From: Rhyacophila brunnea
Lineage: Eukaryota; Arthropoda; Insecta; Trichoptera; Rhyacophilidae
DNA: 64,000 nucleotides
NCBI GenBank assembly: GCA_022495005.1
Contig: JAGYXB010002034.1
Span: forward strand, 434,001-498,000
Direction of reading: 5' to 3'
Shown: in pieces, positions 9,671-22,740 of the stretch
Layout of the letters: the number at the start of each line of letters is the position of its first letter
How positions within the stretch are numbered: the stretch's first letter is position 1
Made by a program: the position numbers and the translations under genes
The notes under the pieces: model-generated
What the model was told of the DNA's origin: nothing
Database searches by the model: none
What the model saw: only the letters and a program-made list of their open reading frames with translations

Positions 9671-10261
9671 CACAATTCTCACGGAAGGCACAATGATTTA
9701 GGGATGGACACGTTTTTTAACGACGTATTAATCGAAATGGTAAACGATGTATACGTAAATCAATCAAACCCAGTCATGTAGGTAAGTTATGATTGATTAT
9801 AATTATTTGACGCGATATTATTTTCAAACGACGTTGCCGTTTGCGTTAATTGTGTTTTATTCTTTTTAATAACAGACGTATGGCACAAGTCAACGACGTT
9901 TTTTTTGTACTATGTATTATTACGTGTTGTTTAAAGTCTTTATTGTCAATTATAGAATTTATCTAAAATACCTAATGGAGATTTCAACAAAAATATTAAA
10001 TAAAAATACGAATATTTTTGACAAAAATTCGAGATATATCTACAAGGTATCAGCTTTCTGTGACTTAGTTTGAATAAGACGTATGTTATCTTTAATACAT
10101 TAATAATGTCTTTTTTAAGGAAATAATTAGAATGCATAAAACGTGCAAATAAATAGGATATACGTATTATTATGTAAGCCTAGCCCGATTCAATAACGCA
10201 GAAGGACATTTGCCCTGCACACTATATTATCCGGACATATTATGCCGCAGGACCAGCATTT
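9671..10261. other. No gene seen
   Basis: AT-rich. A good donor-like AG|GTAAGT lies at about 9779-9786 on plus, but the frame before it ends in TAG at that point, so no exon is called. Confidence 0.45.
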
Positions 10262-10320
10262 TCTTGCCAGATTTAAAATTATGAAATTAAATCATACCTA
10301 CATAACTTTTGATATTCTAG

Positions 10321-10588
10321 AGATAGAATAATATTTTATTATACAATATTATAGTTAGATTTGGGAAAAGCTTAATGAATTAAAAAAAAAAAATGAAACA
10401 ACAATACGTGTGTGTAATATGTATTCTAAATCCGACGAAAACAAATAAGTATAGAAGATAGAATAATATTTTATTATACAATATTATAGTTAGATTTGGG
10501 AAAAGCTTAATGAATTTAAAAAAAAAAATGAAACAACAATACGTGTGTGTAATATGTATTCTTAATCCAACGAAAACAAATAAGTATG
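10321..10588. repeat. Tandem duplication inside MITE copy 3
   Basis: A unit of about 135 bp starting AGATAGAATAATATTTTATT occurs at 10321-10455 and again from 10456, with only a few differences. Other family A copies have one unit, so the duplication arose in this copy. Confidence 0.85.
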
Positions 10589-10683
10589 AATGTGTACAAT
10601 TTTGTATTATCGCGTAAAATATATGGTTTGGTTTAGGCAAAGTTTTATTGCTTTTTAAAAACCATCTGTAAATTGTAGTCTTA

Positions 10684-10785
10684 TGCCGGGTCCACACTGG
10701 CAACATGTCGCGCGACAACCTCGTTAAATTTTACGATAAGTATGATAATTATCGTAAAATTTAACGATGTTGTCGCGCGACATGT
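10684..10785. mobile_element. Harbinger-like foldback MITE, right end missing
   Basis: Starts TGCCGGGTCCACAC and contains GTCGCGCGACAAC...TAAATTTTACGATAA and its inverted complement. It is the same family as the complete copy at 39257-39407. TTA precedes it (10681-10683) and TTA follows at 10786-10788, fitting a 3-bp duplication. The terminal 20 or so bases of the right arm are absent. Confidence 0.65.
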
Positions 10786-10881
10786 TTATGTCAACAAATA
10801 CGCATGACTGAGAAAGTTTAGTGTGCACTATTTATGTCGGAACCTAACAGCCTACCTCCACCCTTCGCCACTGGTAGACAC

Positions 10882-12040
10882 AGTCAGAACTAAATATTAT
10901 AATATTTATATACTGCAACGTCACTCAGATATATCGTATGTAAATCATTCATAAATCATGCAAGATGGGGATGACAAAGAAACTAGAATTCAATACACCA
11001 TGAAGCTCGGTAGATATTCCAGAAAATGGATCTGAATGAAAATATACTGTACCTAACGAAGGAAAGGCAAGGTATTGAGTATTGCTTTGAAAAATCTCGC
11101 AATTTCCCCACCACAGATGTCAGTCTCAATTAAAATTAACTTGTGCTCGAGAAATAAGATTTATTCATATACCTAGTACATAATATGAGACAGTAATAGA
11201 CACTGTCCAAATATAACGTCAGCTCTCCATCACTGACAGTGCCTCAAAATAGAGAGCTTATTCTATTTGCAAATGGTTTTATTGGAGTTTTATGTTATAA
11301 AACTTTTTTTACTCCATTTCAGCCATTTCCTGTTTGTCGCTTTTCTCTTTTTTCCATTCGACATAAATCTCTGCAAATTTCCAGAGTCCGGTGGGAAACT
11401 TTAGTGTATATAAATCACTTAGGTACTGCGTAATATCAATTATTACTCTGGCATGACTACAAGAGGATCCAAGAAATAGTTTCTTCGAATTATGTTGTTA
11501 CTTTGATCGATGTTTAATAGTTGAAACGGGGTTACGCAGAAATGAATCAAATCACAAAAGGAAAATATTCAGACTATTATTTTAGTATCTAGTTAATTTA
11601 ATTTTCCATTATGGTAGTTTTTATTGATACAATACTAATTACATGAAGTTTACATGAAGAATACACTTAAAGTTTGTTAGAGCAGATTCACATGGAGGAT
11701 ACACGTATCTGACAAGTACCTATTAACTATTTTGGTCGATTATTAACGTCGCGTATATCATTTTAAAGGCGGCTAAATAACAATAAGCCAGTGAAATTAT
11801 TAAGAATTACACGAAATGTGACAGCATTTCACCAAGATAAAAACGTTCGTCAATAGTGAGATGAGAATATTATTATTTCAACAAAAAAAAATATTTCATT
11901 TCTACAATATTCTAAAGAATAATCTTACAAAATGAATTCACGTAATTTTTTAATTGAAAAAATAAATATCTCGTCAATAACGGAAACTAAACAGCATCTC
12001 ATAGCAGTAGGTGCCTATCCGAAGTGTAAATAGTACCAAC
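10882..12040. other. No gene seen
   Basis: AT-rich sequence with no repeats shared with the rest of the window that I could find and no convincing ORF. Confidence 0.5.
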
Positions 12041-12542
12041 CACCCCAGCAGTGACGTCCCTAGATAAAATGCCGCCCCTAGACAGGGCCAAAATGCCGCC
12101 CCATTTTTTATACAGTATTTTTATCCTTTTATGAGTGCAGTATCTAAGAAATATGCTGTATGGACCCATTACTGGTCACTTTTTACTGTTACTGTCGTTT
12201 CTGGTCATCAAGGACGTCGAAGGACAACGGCAGTAAACTAGATATCGCCAACCCGAAAAAACCAGCGAACTGAATTTGTTAATGAAAAGATATTTTCGTT
12301 ATTACTAAATTAAAACACATTTACTGCTGACCAGATAATTACTAATTAATTACCACATTTAAATAGCATGTTAATTATATCTAATGGCCAACTAATGCAA
12401 ACGCGCCAGTCGCATTTCTATATTTCAGCTATTTCTATATTATATTCCAAATGATTCTCCTCGATTTTCCGCCCTTCGAGTAAGTGCCGCCCCCAAGCGA
12501 CGACCAATCTGCCTACCCCCACGGGACGTCACTGCACCCCAG
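12041..12542. mobile_element. hAT-type MITE, family B copy 1, perfect TSD
   Basis: The element 12049-12534 (486 bp) starts CAGTGACGTCCCTAG and ends GGGACGTCACTG; the first and last 12 bases are inverted complements. Perfect 8-bp repeats CACCCCAG flank it (12041-12048, 12535-12542). Subterminal CCGCCCC stretches occur at both ends. A segment at about 12318-12410 resembles the small TTAA element at 52340-52446. There is no transposase. Confidence 0.9.
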
Positions 12543-13339
12543 TATTTGTTTCACCACCTGGATACTAGATACAGTCCAGGAGTCGAGGTTCCTAGACTGT
12601 AGCATGAGTATAAAGGCTCAATTTGAATTATTTTGTTAAATCGGTATCCGTCAACCCGGTATCAGATACGTGTATTTTTCGTGTGAAACCGTCCTTATTG
12701 TTGCGCAATGTTTCAGTCAATTTTATTTAGAAAATTCTGCAAATTTAAGTTTATACCTATTCTAATCCATTCAAATAATACATATTAAGTAAATACTTAA
12801 ATAGGTATATAAGTATCGCTATAGTTTATTCTCTATATTGTGTATATGGTATATACCTAGCTGATTTAGGTATCGTTTATTGATTTATGCAATTTCGTAT
12901 CTATCAATATATCTTCGTTTAATAATTATAGAAGTCAGTAATTTGGTAAATAGTAATTATATTGTAAATACATCATAATACATGTCGAATTTTTTCTCAG
13001 ACTTTAATTTCATAGCGAATTAAATTAACGTATTGGGTTGTTCATAATATACCTACACATAACCGCGACTATACTTTCAGTCATGTATTTTTGACATCCA
13101 AATATTATGTAACCATAATGTCATTTTAGCTACATTTTTCTTCAATGCAATGAATATAAAATTAGATGCCATACATACTGCAATTTAATTCTCTCATTTA
13201 TATTTACAGCAGGTATAGTAAAAAAAAACAATCATTTCGAATTTATAGATCAACCAACACATCCCAATGATTTGATTTATGAATGACACCGCTAGTACTT
13301 AGGTAAAACGATAAAATTAAACAATACTAATATGAAGAT
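12543..13339. other. No gene seen
   Basis: AT-rich with many GTAGGTA/TACCTA words; no ORF or repeat structure recognised. Confidence 0.5.
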
Positions 13340-13768
13340 CATGGCCCCCACAAGGGGGGGGCTGACAAGGCTCAAGCCAGGGGGCCCGGGCTCTGGGGGA
13401 CCTGGCGTGGCGGGTTGATCAGATAAGTAAGATAAACACACATCGCAAATTTGCTTTAATATATTTCAAAAAAGTCGCCTGCGGCGCTATTATACTTCAT
13501 AAATAATGACCATTAACATTTTAAATTATTTACCTAATCGAACGATGCAATTTTTGATTATTGTGTGTCGATACTTGACACCTCCATGATTAAAGTAGAA
13601 TTTTTTTAAAAAATCGTATTAATACACTGAATATGTGCCCTTAATTTGAGCTGAAACACAATTTGAAAAATATTAATGTAGTGTCACACTGCCTTTAACC
13701 TTAGCGTTAGGTAGGGGGCCCGCCAAAAATCCTAGCCTGAGGGCCCGCTTCAGGATGTGGGGGCCATG
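13340..13768. mobile_element. MITE family C copy 1 (CATGGCCCCCACA ends)
   Basis: 429 bp, starting CATGGCCCCCACAAGG and ending TGTGGGGGCCATG. Internal landmarks shared with other copies are GTCGCCTGCGG, CACACTGCCTTTA and the subterminal GGGGGCCCGCCAA and CGCTTCAGGATG. The flanks (ATGAAGAT, CTGTTAAT) do not form a clear TSD in this copy. Confidence 0.85.
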
Positions 13769-13776
13769 CTGTTAAT

Positions 13777-14604
13777 ACTGGTACAATATGATGAAGACAC
13801 AACAAAAATAATGCACTTTTGAACTAAGTTATTTATAAATGTATTTATCACAAAATAATGTCATTGCGTTATGTCTACAAAAAATGTTTACCTACTACAG
13901 TTAATCATATAATATGAAAATATGTAGCCATATGGATGTGTCTTTGACTTCAACCAATGACGCATAAGTATATGCCCTAAAATCCAACCATCCGACAATA
14001 TAGTAATTATACCTTTCACCCTTTCAAAGAAATCTTTACATTTCACATAACATACCAAGGCATATAATATTATCTTATACACACAGGTATTTTTCCTTCT
14101 GAGAAAATCTCGCGCACCATCTTCGGGCATAACCAGTGGTTTTTTATTTTTTTAATTTTTGCAACAGCCAATAAATAATAATTTATTGTGAAATGGTCTG
14201 TAATGGTCGGATATTCACCCCGGCTTGGAAGTATTGGTGTGCGTGTTGATTTGACTTACATTTTTGAATATAGTTGTGTGTTTCTCCTACGGGTCGATAT
14301 TGTGTGAACGGGCTAGGCGTACTTACGATCAAATTTTTCGCAGTAAGTTAGCTTTTATATGTAGGTGAACATTCGAATTATTTCCTTGTAGACTTTTTGA
14401 TAGAAAATCAACGGACAATTTCTTTGTCAGCGTGGCGTTCAAACGAGCATAATAAAACAATCAATGACGTCATAACAATGATCAATGATGTGTAGCCGGT
14501 GATTGGACAACGTGGCTTTAGTTTAATGCTTTCCTTAATCAAATGATATTTTAACAATACTGAAATGATAAGCTTTAAAGTTTTGTTTTTTCTTCTTTAA
14601 CAAG
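13777..14604. other. No gene seen
   Basis: AT-rich. The frame at 13888-14130 minus has no recognisable domain. Confidence 0.45.
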
Positions 14605-14663
14605 TTGCGATCAAACCAATGGAGGGAAAGCGCTTTAAATGGATCGAAAATGAATATTTAGTG
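14605..14663 (+). CDS. Candidate small coding exon with good splice sites
   Basis: A pyrimidine-rich tract and AG end at 14603-14604. ATG at 14619 in the context AACCAATGG opens a 15-codon frame, MEGKRFKWIENEYLV. It runs directly into a consensus donor GTAAGT (14664-14669). The mixed basic/aromatic/acidic composition resembles the start of Myb/SANT- or MADF-type DNA-binding domains, but 15 residues are too few to name a family. It could be a host first coding exon or a remnant of a transposon gene. The call rests on start context plus a perfect donor. Confidence 0.3.
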
Positions 14664-14750
14664 GTAAGTAATCCTAAGGTGGAGCCTGAATAATCTGTAA
14701 ACTTTAGTGGACATAAATTTTGTGTAATTACGGCGCCCTATGTTTAGTAT

Positions 14751-15158
14751 ATCGCGATCATGGCCCCCACAAGGGGGGGCTGACAGGGCTCTAGCCTAGG
14801 GGCCCGGCGTGACGAGTCGACCAGATGAGTGAGATAAACACAGACCACAAATTTACTCTAACAGTAAAAAAGTCGCCTGCGCTAAAGTCGCTGTTTTATT
14901 TCAATAATTATTAATAATTAAAATATTTGATTGAACGATGCAATTTTTAACTGTGTGCCGATACTCGACAACTCCATAATTCAAATGGATGTACATATTA
15001 AAAATACAAAAAATCGCTAAAAATACACCTTAATTTTACCGCGTACACCATGGAAAACGCTAATGTAGCGCGTCACACTGCCTTAGTGATAGGTAGGGGG
15101 CCCGCCAAACATCCTAGCCTTGGGGGCCGCTTCAGGATGTGGGGGCCATGATTGCGAT
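14751..15158. mobile_element. MITE family C copy 2 with 8-bp TSD
   Basis: The element 14759-15150 starts CATGGCCCCCACAAGG and ends TGTGGGGGCCATG. Flanks ATCGCGAT (14751-14758) and ATTGCGAT (15151-15158) match at 7 of 8 positions, fitting a hAT-type 8-bp duplication. Same orientation as copy 1. Confidence 0.88.
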
Positions 15159-15565
15159 CGTACATTTTCATTATAAAATTCAATAGAACATTATAAAATT
15201 ATGTATTATTATAAATGTATTATTAAATTTATTGAATGGCAAAGAATATACACACCCTTTGGAAAAGAAGAGATAATAAATAATATGCTAAATCAGCAGA
15301 ACGTGGATATTATCGAATCTTCAAAATTATCAGACAATAACAAACTCCAATAGAAAGTTTTGTCGAATACATTTGATCAACTAATAATGTTTAGTGGAAA
15401 TTTAATCACATGCACGAACGACGAAGGACGAAATACCTATGGTTTTTTTTTCTAAACTTACAACAAATAGGTTTGACAAAATATTATCACTATTGAAACA
15501 ATTGCACATCGTAGTACCTATAGCGAGTACAAATAGGGCGTTATAATGTGACTAATAATATATTA
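15159..15565. other. No gene seen
   Basis: AT-rich; nothing recognised. Confidence 0.5.
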
Positions 15566-15617
15566 TTCTTCTTCTTTCGACCATGTCCGATCCTAATAGG
15601 ATCATATGGGCCTCCAC
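15566..15617 (-). mobile_element. SINE 3'-end fragment
   Basis: On the minus strand the words GGCCCATATGATCC, TAGGATCGGACATGGTCGAAA and a (GAA)n tail match the 3' end of the SINE at 33938-34163. The rest of the body is missing. Confidence 0.65.
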
Positions 15618-15842
15618 TTAAATTATTATCATCTACAAAATTGTTCTGGTTTAAACCTCTACCATACCTATTTAGAGCACTGAATGCTTTTACTAACATT
15701 CCACGTCCTATTGAAATAAATTATACTTCGATGTATCAAGCGATATAAGTATTAAAAAAAACTATTATAAATGTCAACTGTCAGCAAAGGAAAACATTGA
15801 AATTAAAAGAAATTCTCTAGCATGCACAATTATGACACTTAC

Positions 15843-16050
15843 TATGGCCGCGCGGCTTACGCGTCGGCCTATCTATAGCGTCGTGTATCCCAGGTTAAAA
15901 TTCTGGGCCTGGCAAGTACACATATCGTTTTTCATTTTGTGTATGAGTCAAAGTCTGCACCTAATAGGTCAAGCAAGTGACTGACATCCATTTATCGTAA
16001 AAACAAAATCTATATGATCTTATTACGATCGGGCATAGTCGAAAAAAAAC
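15843..16050 (+). mobile_element. tRNA-derived SINE, plus strand
   Basis: The head begins at TATGGCCGCGCGGC. A degraded B box (GGTTAAAATTC) is followed by the shared body words GGCAAGTACACATA, CACCTAATAGGTC, TGACATCCATTT and GATCGGGCATAGTCGAAA. Confidence 0.75.
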
Positions 16051-16371
16051 CCTGAGAGATTTATCCATTAAGCCCCATTGCGTAGATTATATAAGTACCA
16101 TTATATTTTGTACCACGTATTTAAGAAAATACCAAACTTTAAAGGCGGTTATCATATAGTGCGTCTTACATATTGTATCTGACACGTTAAGACGATTGTA
16201 GGTACGCGGAGGCCAGAGGCCCTTACAAATTTGGAGCCCGCTTAAAGCTCCAACAGGTTCAGTTGCCCTACGGATATTTTACGTAGTTTCACAAAGCCTT
16301 TATGCCTCCACGCTACGTACATGCAGCGCCTTGACGTGTCGGCCACAAAACCCAGAATCGCATTAGTGTGA
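16051..16371. other. No gene seen
   Basis: Moderately GC-rich patch at 16200-16370, with no ORF or repeat assigned. Confidence 0.4.
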
Positions 16372-16530
16372 GGCCTCAGTGCCAGCGTTCAGCGTTGTGC
16401 GCAACTCAAACGTATAACCGTATAAATGTATAACCAAAAAAAGAGATTGTCTACGAACATTTTCACACACGGCTATACGTTTGAGTTGCGCAAAAAGCTC
16501 AACGCTGCGCCGAACGCTGCCACTCAGGAC
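16372..16530. mobile_element. Small inverted-repeat element
   Basis: Left GCCAGCGTTC...GCGCAACTCAAACGTATA (about 16377-16417) is matched inverted by right TATACGTTTGAGTTGCGC...GAACGCTGCCACTC (about 16473-16525), around an AT-rich centre. The size of about 150 bp and the paired ends fit a MITE. The TSD is not clear. Confidence 0.6.
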
Positions 16531-18096
16531 GTACACTTATAGTTTCAGTAGAGCGTACAAACTAAGTCGATTACTTTCTTCGCTGATACCTTCGGTAGAT
16601 ACGTTGAGGAAAAATATTGAAAAAAAATCATTTGATCGCAGTAAAAATGAGAATTCACCCTGATTTATCCTCATATTAACCCAAGAAATCGGCGGTCTCA
16701 TTCGAGGCTTCCCAGAAACGAGACAGTTTATCGAAGGCACTTCGTCACTCGCGCTACTTAGGTACACTAGTCGGACTTTTATTATTCATTTAATTAATAT
16801 TACATCACATAGGTTTCTCACTACAGAGTAATTGCGCTGTTAATTTATTTTTGTTTGTAAAAAAAAACTGCAAAATATGAACGAACAAAAACGGGAAAGA
16901 TTTTTTGTTACGACGGATTTATGGTGTATTATATTTTGTTTTTAATTTATTATTTTATTACCGATGAAAAGAAAACAGAGCTACGGTGTGTTCGTTAAAT
17001 GTTGATTTTCAAAAATGTCTCAACCCTACCTGTCCCACCCTTTTTTTTAATAAATCTTTAATAAAAATGATAACAATGAAAGTATTAATATTGAATAAAT
17101 TGGTGTGCATAATAATTAAGTAAATCTAACTGTGTGAAAATATATTAAATGTATTTAAGCAAAACACATACTATTTTAGTATTACATTTGATCAATTAAT
17201 TTTGATCATGCCGTATGACTTAAAAACTATTTGTCAATGAGATGCGCTCCATTAATAAATTAAATTTACGTTTCATACATTACTCGACATTGGAAAACAT
17301 CGATTTTCATCGAAGCATGGTACGTAGGTGATATCTTTAGTTGTAACTATATTTGTTTAATTTGAATTCAAAATTATTGGTTCAGTAGAGTCAACTACTT
17401 GCCAATAAAAATCGAATTCGGTTTTCCAAAGTCGGCAGCTTTTCAAAAAAAAATATAATCGTTTGGTCAAATATGGAAATCGGATTTAATTCGGGAATAT
17501 TAGAAAATCACGCCCTGGTATGCAGGCCTCGGTAGGTATTGGTCTCACTTAATCTTGAGAAAGAGAAAAAACTATTTTTAAAAACGGTGTTTGTTAAAAT
17601 TTATTTTTCTGTTGAACTGAAACTTTTTTTTCACTGTTAACTGAAAACTTGAAAGGCACTTTTTTTTAAAACACTTTTTCACTGTTGTTTTTTTATTATT
17701 TAATTTCCTGAAAAATAAATTAAGAAAAAATATTCCTTAAGTTTGGGCGCAATTTATAAAATTGGACAATTCTCCATTTAACGTATAACTTAATGCAACA
17801 TTATGTTTCTTTCAAAAGTCACTAGAGTGTTTCTACTTTTGTTTTTGTTTTGATAATATTCATTCTATTTTTTCTCGTTAGAATTAATTTAGTACCTAAG
17901 TACCACAGTATCATGATACTAATGAAAGATATAACCAAATGTTCATTAAATCACATCAAAATGGAAAAGCAGCCAATTAAAATTGTATCATTGTTAAATG
18001 ACTTTAAAAAATGGTCAATAATATTGAAGTAAATCCATCTTATCAAAAATGTGTAATGAAAAATGTAATGATATCTACCCCAAGGGCCAAGATAAA
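16531..18096. other. No gene seen
   Basis: AT-rich. The opposed frames at 16481-16663 and 16537-16767 are short and featureless. Confidence 0.5.
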
Positions 18097-18122
18097 GCAC
18101 ACTGTGGACATCCACAGTGTGC
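18097..18122. repeat. Perfect 12-bp-arm palindrome
   Basis: GCACACTGTGGA and TCCACAGTGTGC are exact inverted complements separated by CA. Confidence 0.8.
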
Positions 18123-21100
18123 CCAAGTATTTTAACCAAGCTTCAACAAAAACTAACGATATGTGCGGGTAAACAAGCATTCGGCATGCGTACCTATAAT
18201 CTCTGCAATATGCGTTAGACTAAGATAGAAGATATATGAATAAACGACTAATTCAAGCTAGATGTGAAGCCGATAAAGATTGGCTTTTCTTCTTTTAAAA
18301 TCAAAATAGCTATCAAAACAAAAGGAGCTAGAGGTGTAAATTCGTAGAGGTACTTTCCTGGTTTTCCAATACAAAATGAGTGGAAGGTACCTAACTATCA
18401 CGAGAAAATGAGGAACTCACAATACCTATTGCAAGATTTATATCCTGAAGATGACTAAGAAAAAAGAGAGAAAATAAGTTCTGTAACCTAAGTCAAAATT
18501 CATGTTTCATCTTTCGAGATGTGTAACTAAATCAAATGCAACGGGTTTTTTTTTGTATTTGGTCGAAATAGTAATTAATTATTGTTAAATCAAGTTTTAC
18601 AACCTGCTTACAAAACTGTGAGAAATCTCAGAATTATCGAAATAACGGTTATCCTCATTTCCGTTGTTGCGAGCGATAGTATTTTTTAATACTTCCGGTC
18701 GCCAGAGTTGTATCGGAAAAAAGGTTTATCTGTCTTATTATCAATGCATAAATTGCGTTACAGGGATGCCTACGTTTTCATTAATTAACACATTTACTAC
18801 AGTACATAATTATATCTAGTGGTAAATTTGGTCAGCTGCCAAGAACTCAATAGAGAAATTAAATGGTAATTAAATAATAATTAAACCAACTCAGTGTGCT
18901 TACTATAAACTGTTTGGAAAAATAAATAGCAAAACACGCATTTATAAAAAAAAATATGCCTAAAACGAATTATGATATAATTTCGTAGTCAAAAAAGTTG
19001 ATTTAGAATGAGCACTCTATAAAAATAAATAATAGAGCCTTTCGATGTTACGTTATCTGTCAAAATTAAAACGGACGACCGCAGCGCCTCTAGCGCCGAA
19101 GCATGTGAAACTTAAAAGCATCCGCCACTTTCAGATGCGATTGTCAAAATCGAAGCAGATATAAAATTTCTCATACAGAATCGAAGCAGGCCGCCTCAAT
19201 AACTTCGATACTGCTCCGTTAACAAAACACCAAAGCGGTCATGGGAAACATGCCCAACTTCAAATCTGTGATCTTCTATCCAGTATCAAAACTAGCTAAT
19301 CTACTGAGGTTCCATTACATACTAAAAGCAACATCAAATTCTTCGTGAAAATGATAAATTTTCGTCTTCTTTTCAGCACTGATTGTCGTCAAAATATTAT
19401 CCTAGTGTGTAAAGACCCTACTACGTTAGAAGGAAACTGCGCCTCAGTTTAAAGCGCGGGGATTCAAATCTTCTCTTTCTCTCACTCCTGCGGTAGGCCG
19501 TGCGTGATTTGATACGAGAACTCACGGGCATATTCGTGGTTAATTTTTAAATGACTTTAACGAAGCTGGTAAAAGAAATAATAGGAATTGTTATTATTTC
19601 CCCTTAAAAATCTTAAAAATTAAATCATACTTTATTACAACATTATATAAAACAAAATTAAAATGCACAGTCCAATAAATTTGTAAAAATGTTGATATGG
19701 TCAGATGGGGACGATAACGAAAATAGTCCTACAAAACAAGCGTGAAAATGAGACGAAACTTGGATCGCATACATGTCTACACGGAGGACCCGCTGCTGTC
19801 CTCCTGGCGGACATCCTAAAAGAATGAACGATAGCTGGGAGTCAACTTTGGATTTTTTGATATTTTTAATAAAAGAGATCTAATATTCTAAAACAAGAAT
19901 AAGAACTATTTGTTATATAATATATCAACTACTACACATTGTCTGAATCTGGTGTTACACGCTATTTCCATACTAATATAATATTGTTAGTGTAAACGGA
20001 CCTTAAGACACCCCACCCCAAGAAACCGGAAAATATTCTTGTTTGTAATATTACTTGTAAATTCAGTACTGTTTTGTAAAACACAATACTGTACTAACAA
20101 ATGTTCGGAATTAAATTTAGATTCAGGAGAGATAGCATTGATTGCTTTAAAAAGTATTTCAATAATAACAGCTATAATCCATTTCCTTTATTTGATAAGA
20201 AAATATTAATGTTTTTTCGAATAACTAACTGTTCAAATACCTGCGTAAAGGTAAGGTACAAAAGTCTTGAAATTAATCAAAATAACATTTGAATATGAAT
20301 GCATTCAATTGCACAGAATAACGATTATAATGCTTCAATTACATTATGATGCACGTCGCGTACTGTCATGATGACATCGATCTGTTCTGTCGACGATCTG
20401 TGATCTAGATTGGACATGTTATGCCTACCTAGGTAGTATCCAACCCTTGATGATTCTTTCAAATTATTGTATTTTCACAACAGATAGCTACTTATATCAA
20501 ACGAAAGAATGAAAGAATTTATGAAGGATTGGGGCTGCTACGAACATAGGACAGAACGCCCCGATCAGTCATCGAGAGTATTGGTCACTCAAATGATGGC
20601 TGCATTTTAAGAGTGGAGGCATGTGGGAATAAACGTGAAGAAGAAGAATATCTAAGAAATAAAACCGGTGCCTTTTTAAATATGAGTTAAGTCAATTAAT
20701 AAACAACAAACATTTTTGAACAGTAGGTAATCAAAATTTCATTCAAGATGTGACAGCATTTTACTATCGCGTGATGCCATCTGTATGGTATAAAGTAAAT
20801 GTGACATATCTATTCCAGATCGAAATACATATGTACGTAAACAAGTAAACATTGATAATGTTAAGCTGCTCAAATTCTCAAAAAAGGGGAAATTTGCATA
20901 TTTACAGTGGAGCAAAATGAAATGATACCATACATAAAAGTTGTTCGTCACGGAATAACTCTCGCTAACAGGTGTTTTTGACAAATGATATACCTAAGTA
21001 CACGTTATATTTTCACATACAATATATCAACACTAAAGAATTTTGCTAAAGGTCATAGACATGTAAAGAAAGTCTTTTAAAATCATCCTTATTGCAATAT

Positions 21101-22095
21101 CGATAAAGTTCATTTAACTACATACCATATGTATTTTTATAATAAAAAATTGGTAGGTAGTACAGTTGTAGACGCATTAGCAGAATAGGATAACAATGAT
21201 GTACTTATAAACATGAATATAGATTTGAAAGTTTACTCTTATTTTGTTAAATTCGTTTTTCAATCACTTTTCATCTGCATCTTCATTACGAATGAAACGT
21301 GTTTGACTTATCAGGCCTAAAACAGTATGCGGCTCCGTCGTTTTAAAGGTATTTGTGGTTTTTACACAATACGCCCATTTGGTGCAGTGCTATCATAATT
21401 TAAAAGAGCATCTAACGACAGAATGCTAAGTATACAATTTCCTCACAATGTACATTTTAAAGTATTTTCATTCATCATGAAACGATTTTTTTTTTAATAA
21501 TTACAAGATAAAAAGAACTTCTATATCTTACAACGTTTTTAAATTTTCTGTTGAATCATACATATATAAACTTGACATGACTAGCTTAAACGATCAAAAA
21601 AATCTGTACTTGATAGAAATAATACTGCAATGTCATATTGATTTCCATAGTAACGCAGGCGCATGTATAATATATTAATAATTTAGTTGCTAGGACCCCA
21701 GACCCCTAGCAACCAATAATAGTGGATTGGATTACGGATTTCTTCCGAAATAACCTTTCATACAAAACAGAAATAACTGAAAATGAATTCAATTCTACTT
21801 AAAGATGGCCTAAAAGTATTAAAAGAATGCATTGGCATCGTGTTCTGATATATTCTAAAAGTTTCAAATGTTGACCAGCTGAACAGTATAAATCAAATAA
21901 AACTATAAAAAAACCATGATTTATTCTGTATCGGAACCGTTTCCTCGTGTCAAGCCTATCAGGCACCATCAGCGAAGGATGCAACACTAGTAAATGCGCT
22001 CCGTAAAGACGTAGACATTTGCGGTGACGTGCTATGTACGTATTTTACATTCGAAATTTTATTTTTCTGTGTAAAATTGTAAGTATTTACATTTA
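18123..22095. other. About 4 kb without recognisable genes
   Basis: AT-rich. GC-richer patches at 19050-19220 and 20520-20650 were inspected. The second ends in AAGAAGAAGAATA and may be a retroposed 3' end, but no protein could be read. Confidence 0.45.
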
Positions 22096-22245
22096 TGTTT
22101 TATTATTATCATTATATATTATATTGTCTTCTTCTCTCTTGTGAGGGTAATATTAATTTGTTATAATGTAAATCTTATGTTGTGAATTTCTTGAATTTAG
22201 ATTTGTTATGTCCACAATGTTTTGTTTTTTTAAATAAATAAATAA
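22096..22245 (+). mobile_element. Possible LINE 3' tail, (AAAT)n end
   Basis: A T-rich stretch with TTGTGAATTTCTTGAATTT followed by TTGTTATGTCCACAATG and an (AAAT)n run. Its layout is like the LINE tails at 1180 and 59585, but similarity is weak. Confidence 0.3.
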
Positions 22246-22300
22246 ATCATTTCTTAACAATAATTTTATCTAACTCCATAACGCCGGTATGTAATTCATT

Positions 22301-22326
22301 TTCGCCAAAATCTGTCTTTTGGCGAA
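22301..22326. repeat. Short perfect hairpin
   Basis: TTCGCCAAAA and TTTTGGCGAA pair exactly around the 6-nt loop TCTGTC. Confidence 0.75.
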
Positions 22327-22379
22327 AGACTTTATAGATTAACATCATCGATATTATTATTATTATTAAAACTATTATA

Positions 22380-22740
22380 ATAGGGTCACGCCCCGGTGGG
22401 TATATTATAGTATTTCCGCGATCACTCAGTTTTGGATTGGCGCCAAAACGTATTGTTATTTCTTTTAAAAACTATTGACAGGCTGCTGATGGTTCTGACG
22501 TTTTGAGATTCCGCGGCGGGAGTCAATGAACGACCGCCATCCTCGCGGAGCCGCGCCAAAGCGGGAAGAAGCGAATAAATTCTGTCGTACCTACTTGCTC
22601 ACTCACTTCTCGGACCGAACGTAACGGTGCTGTTCCGCAACACAATGTATTCATAATGGGCGAATTATTTATAATATTTACGTACGCAATACAGGAGCGG
22701 GAGAACCCACCTCCACGGTGACAGAACAATGCAGAATGCT
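22380..22740. other. GC-richer block, no gene assigned
   Basis: CpG content rises between GGGTCACGCCCCGG (22383) and CCACGGTGACAG (about 22725). The minus frame 22523-22729 has no recognised domain. It could be a promoter, a 5' UTR or a decayed element. From here to 23150 nothing else is seen. Confidence 0.3.

Larger units (their letters stand above)
10262..10881. mobile_element. hAT-type MITE, family A copy 3, left-truncated
   Basis: The right end is intact (CACCCTTCGCCACTG, ending 10873). Family A internal sequence can be followed left to about 10262, where the outer left arm is missing. Inside are a tandem duplication (10321-10588) and a foldback insertion (10684-10785). Confidence 0.75.
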
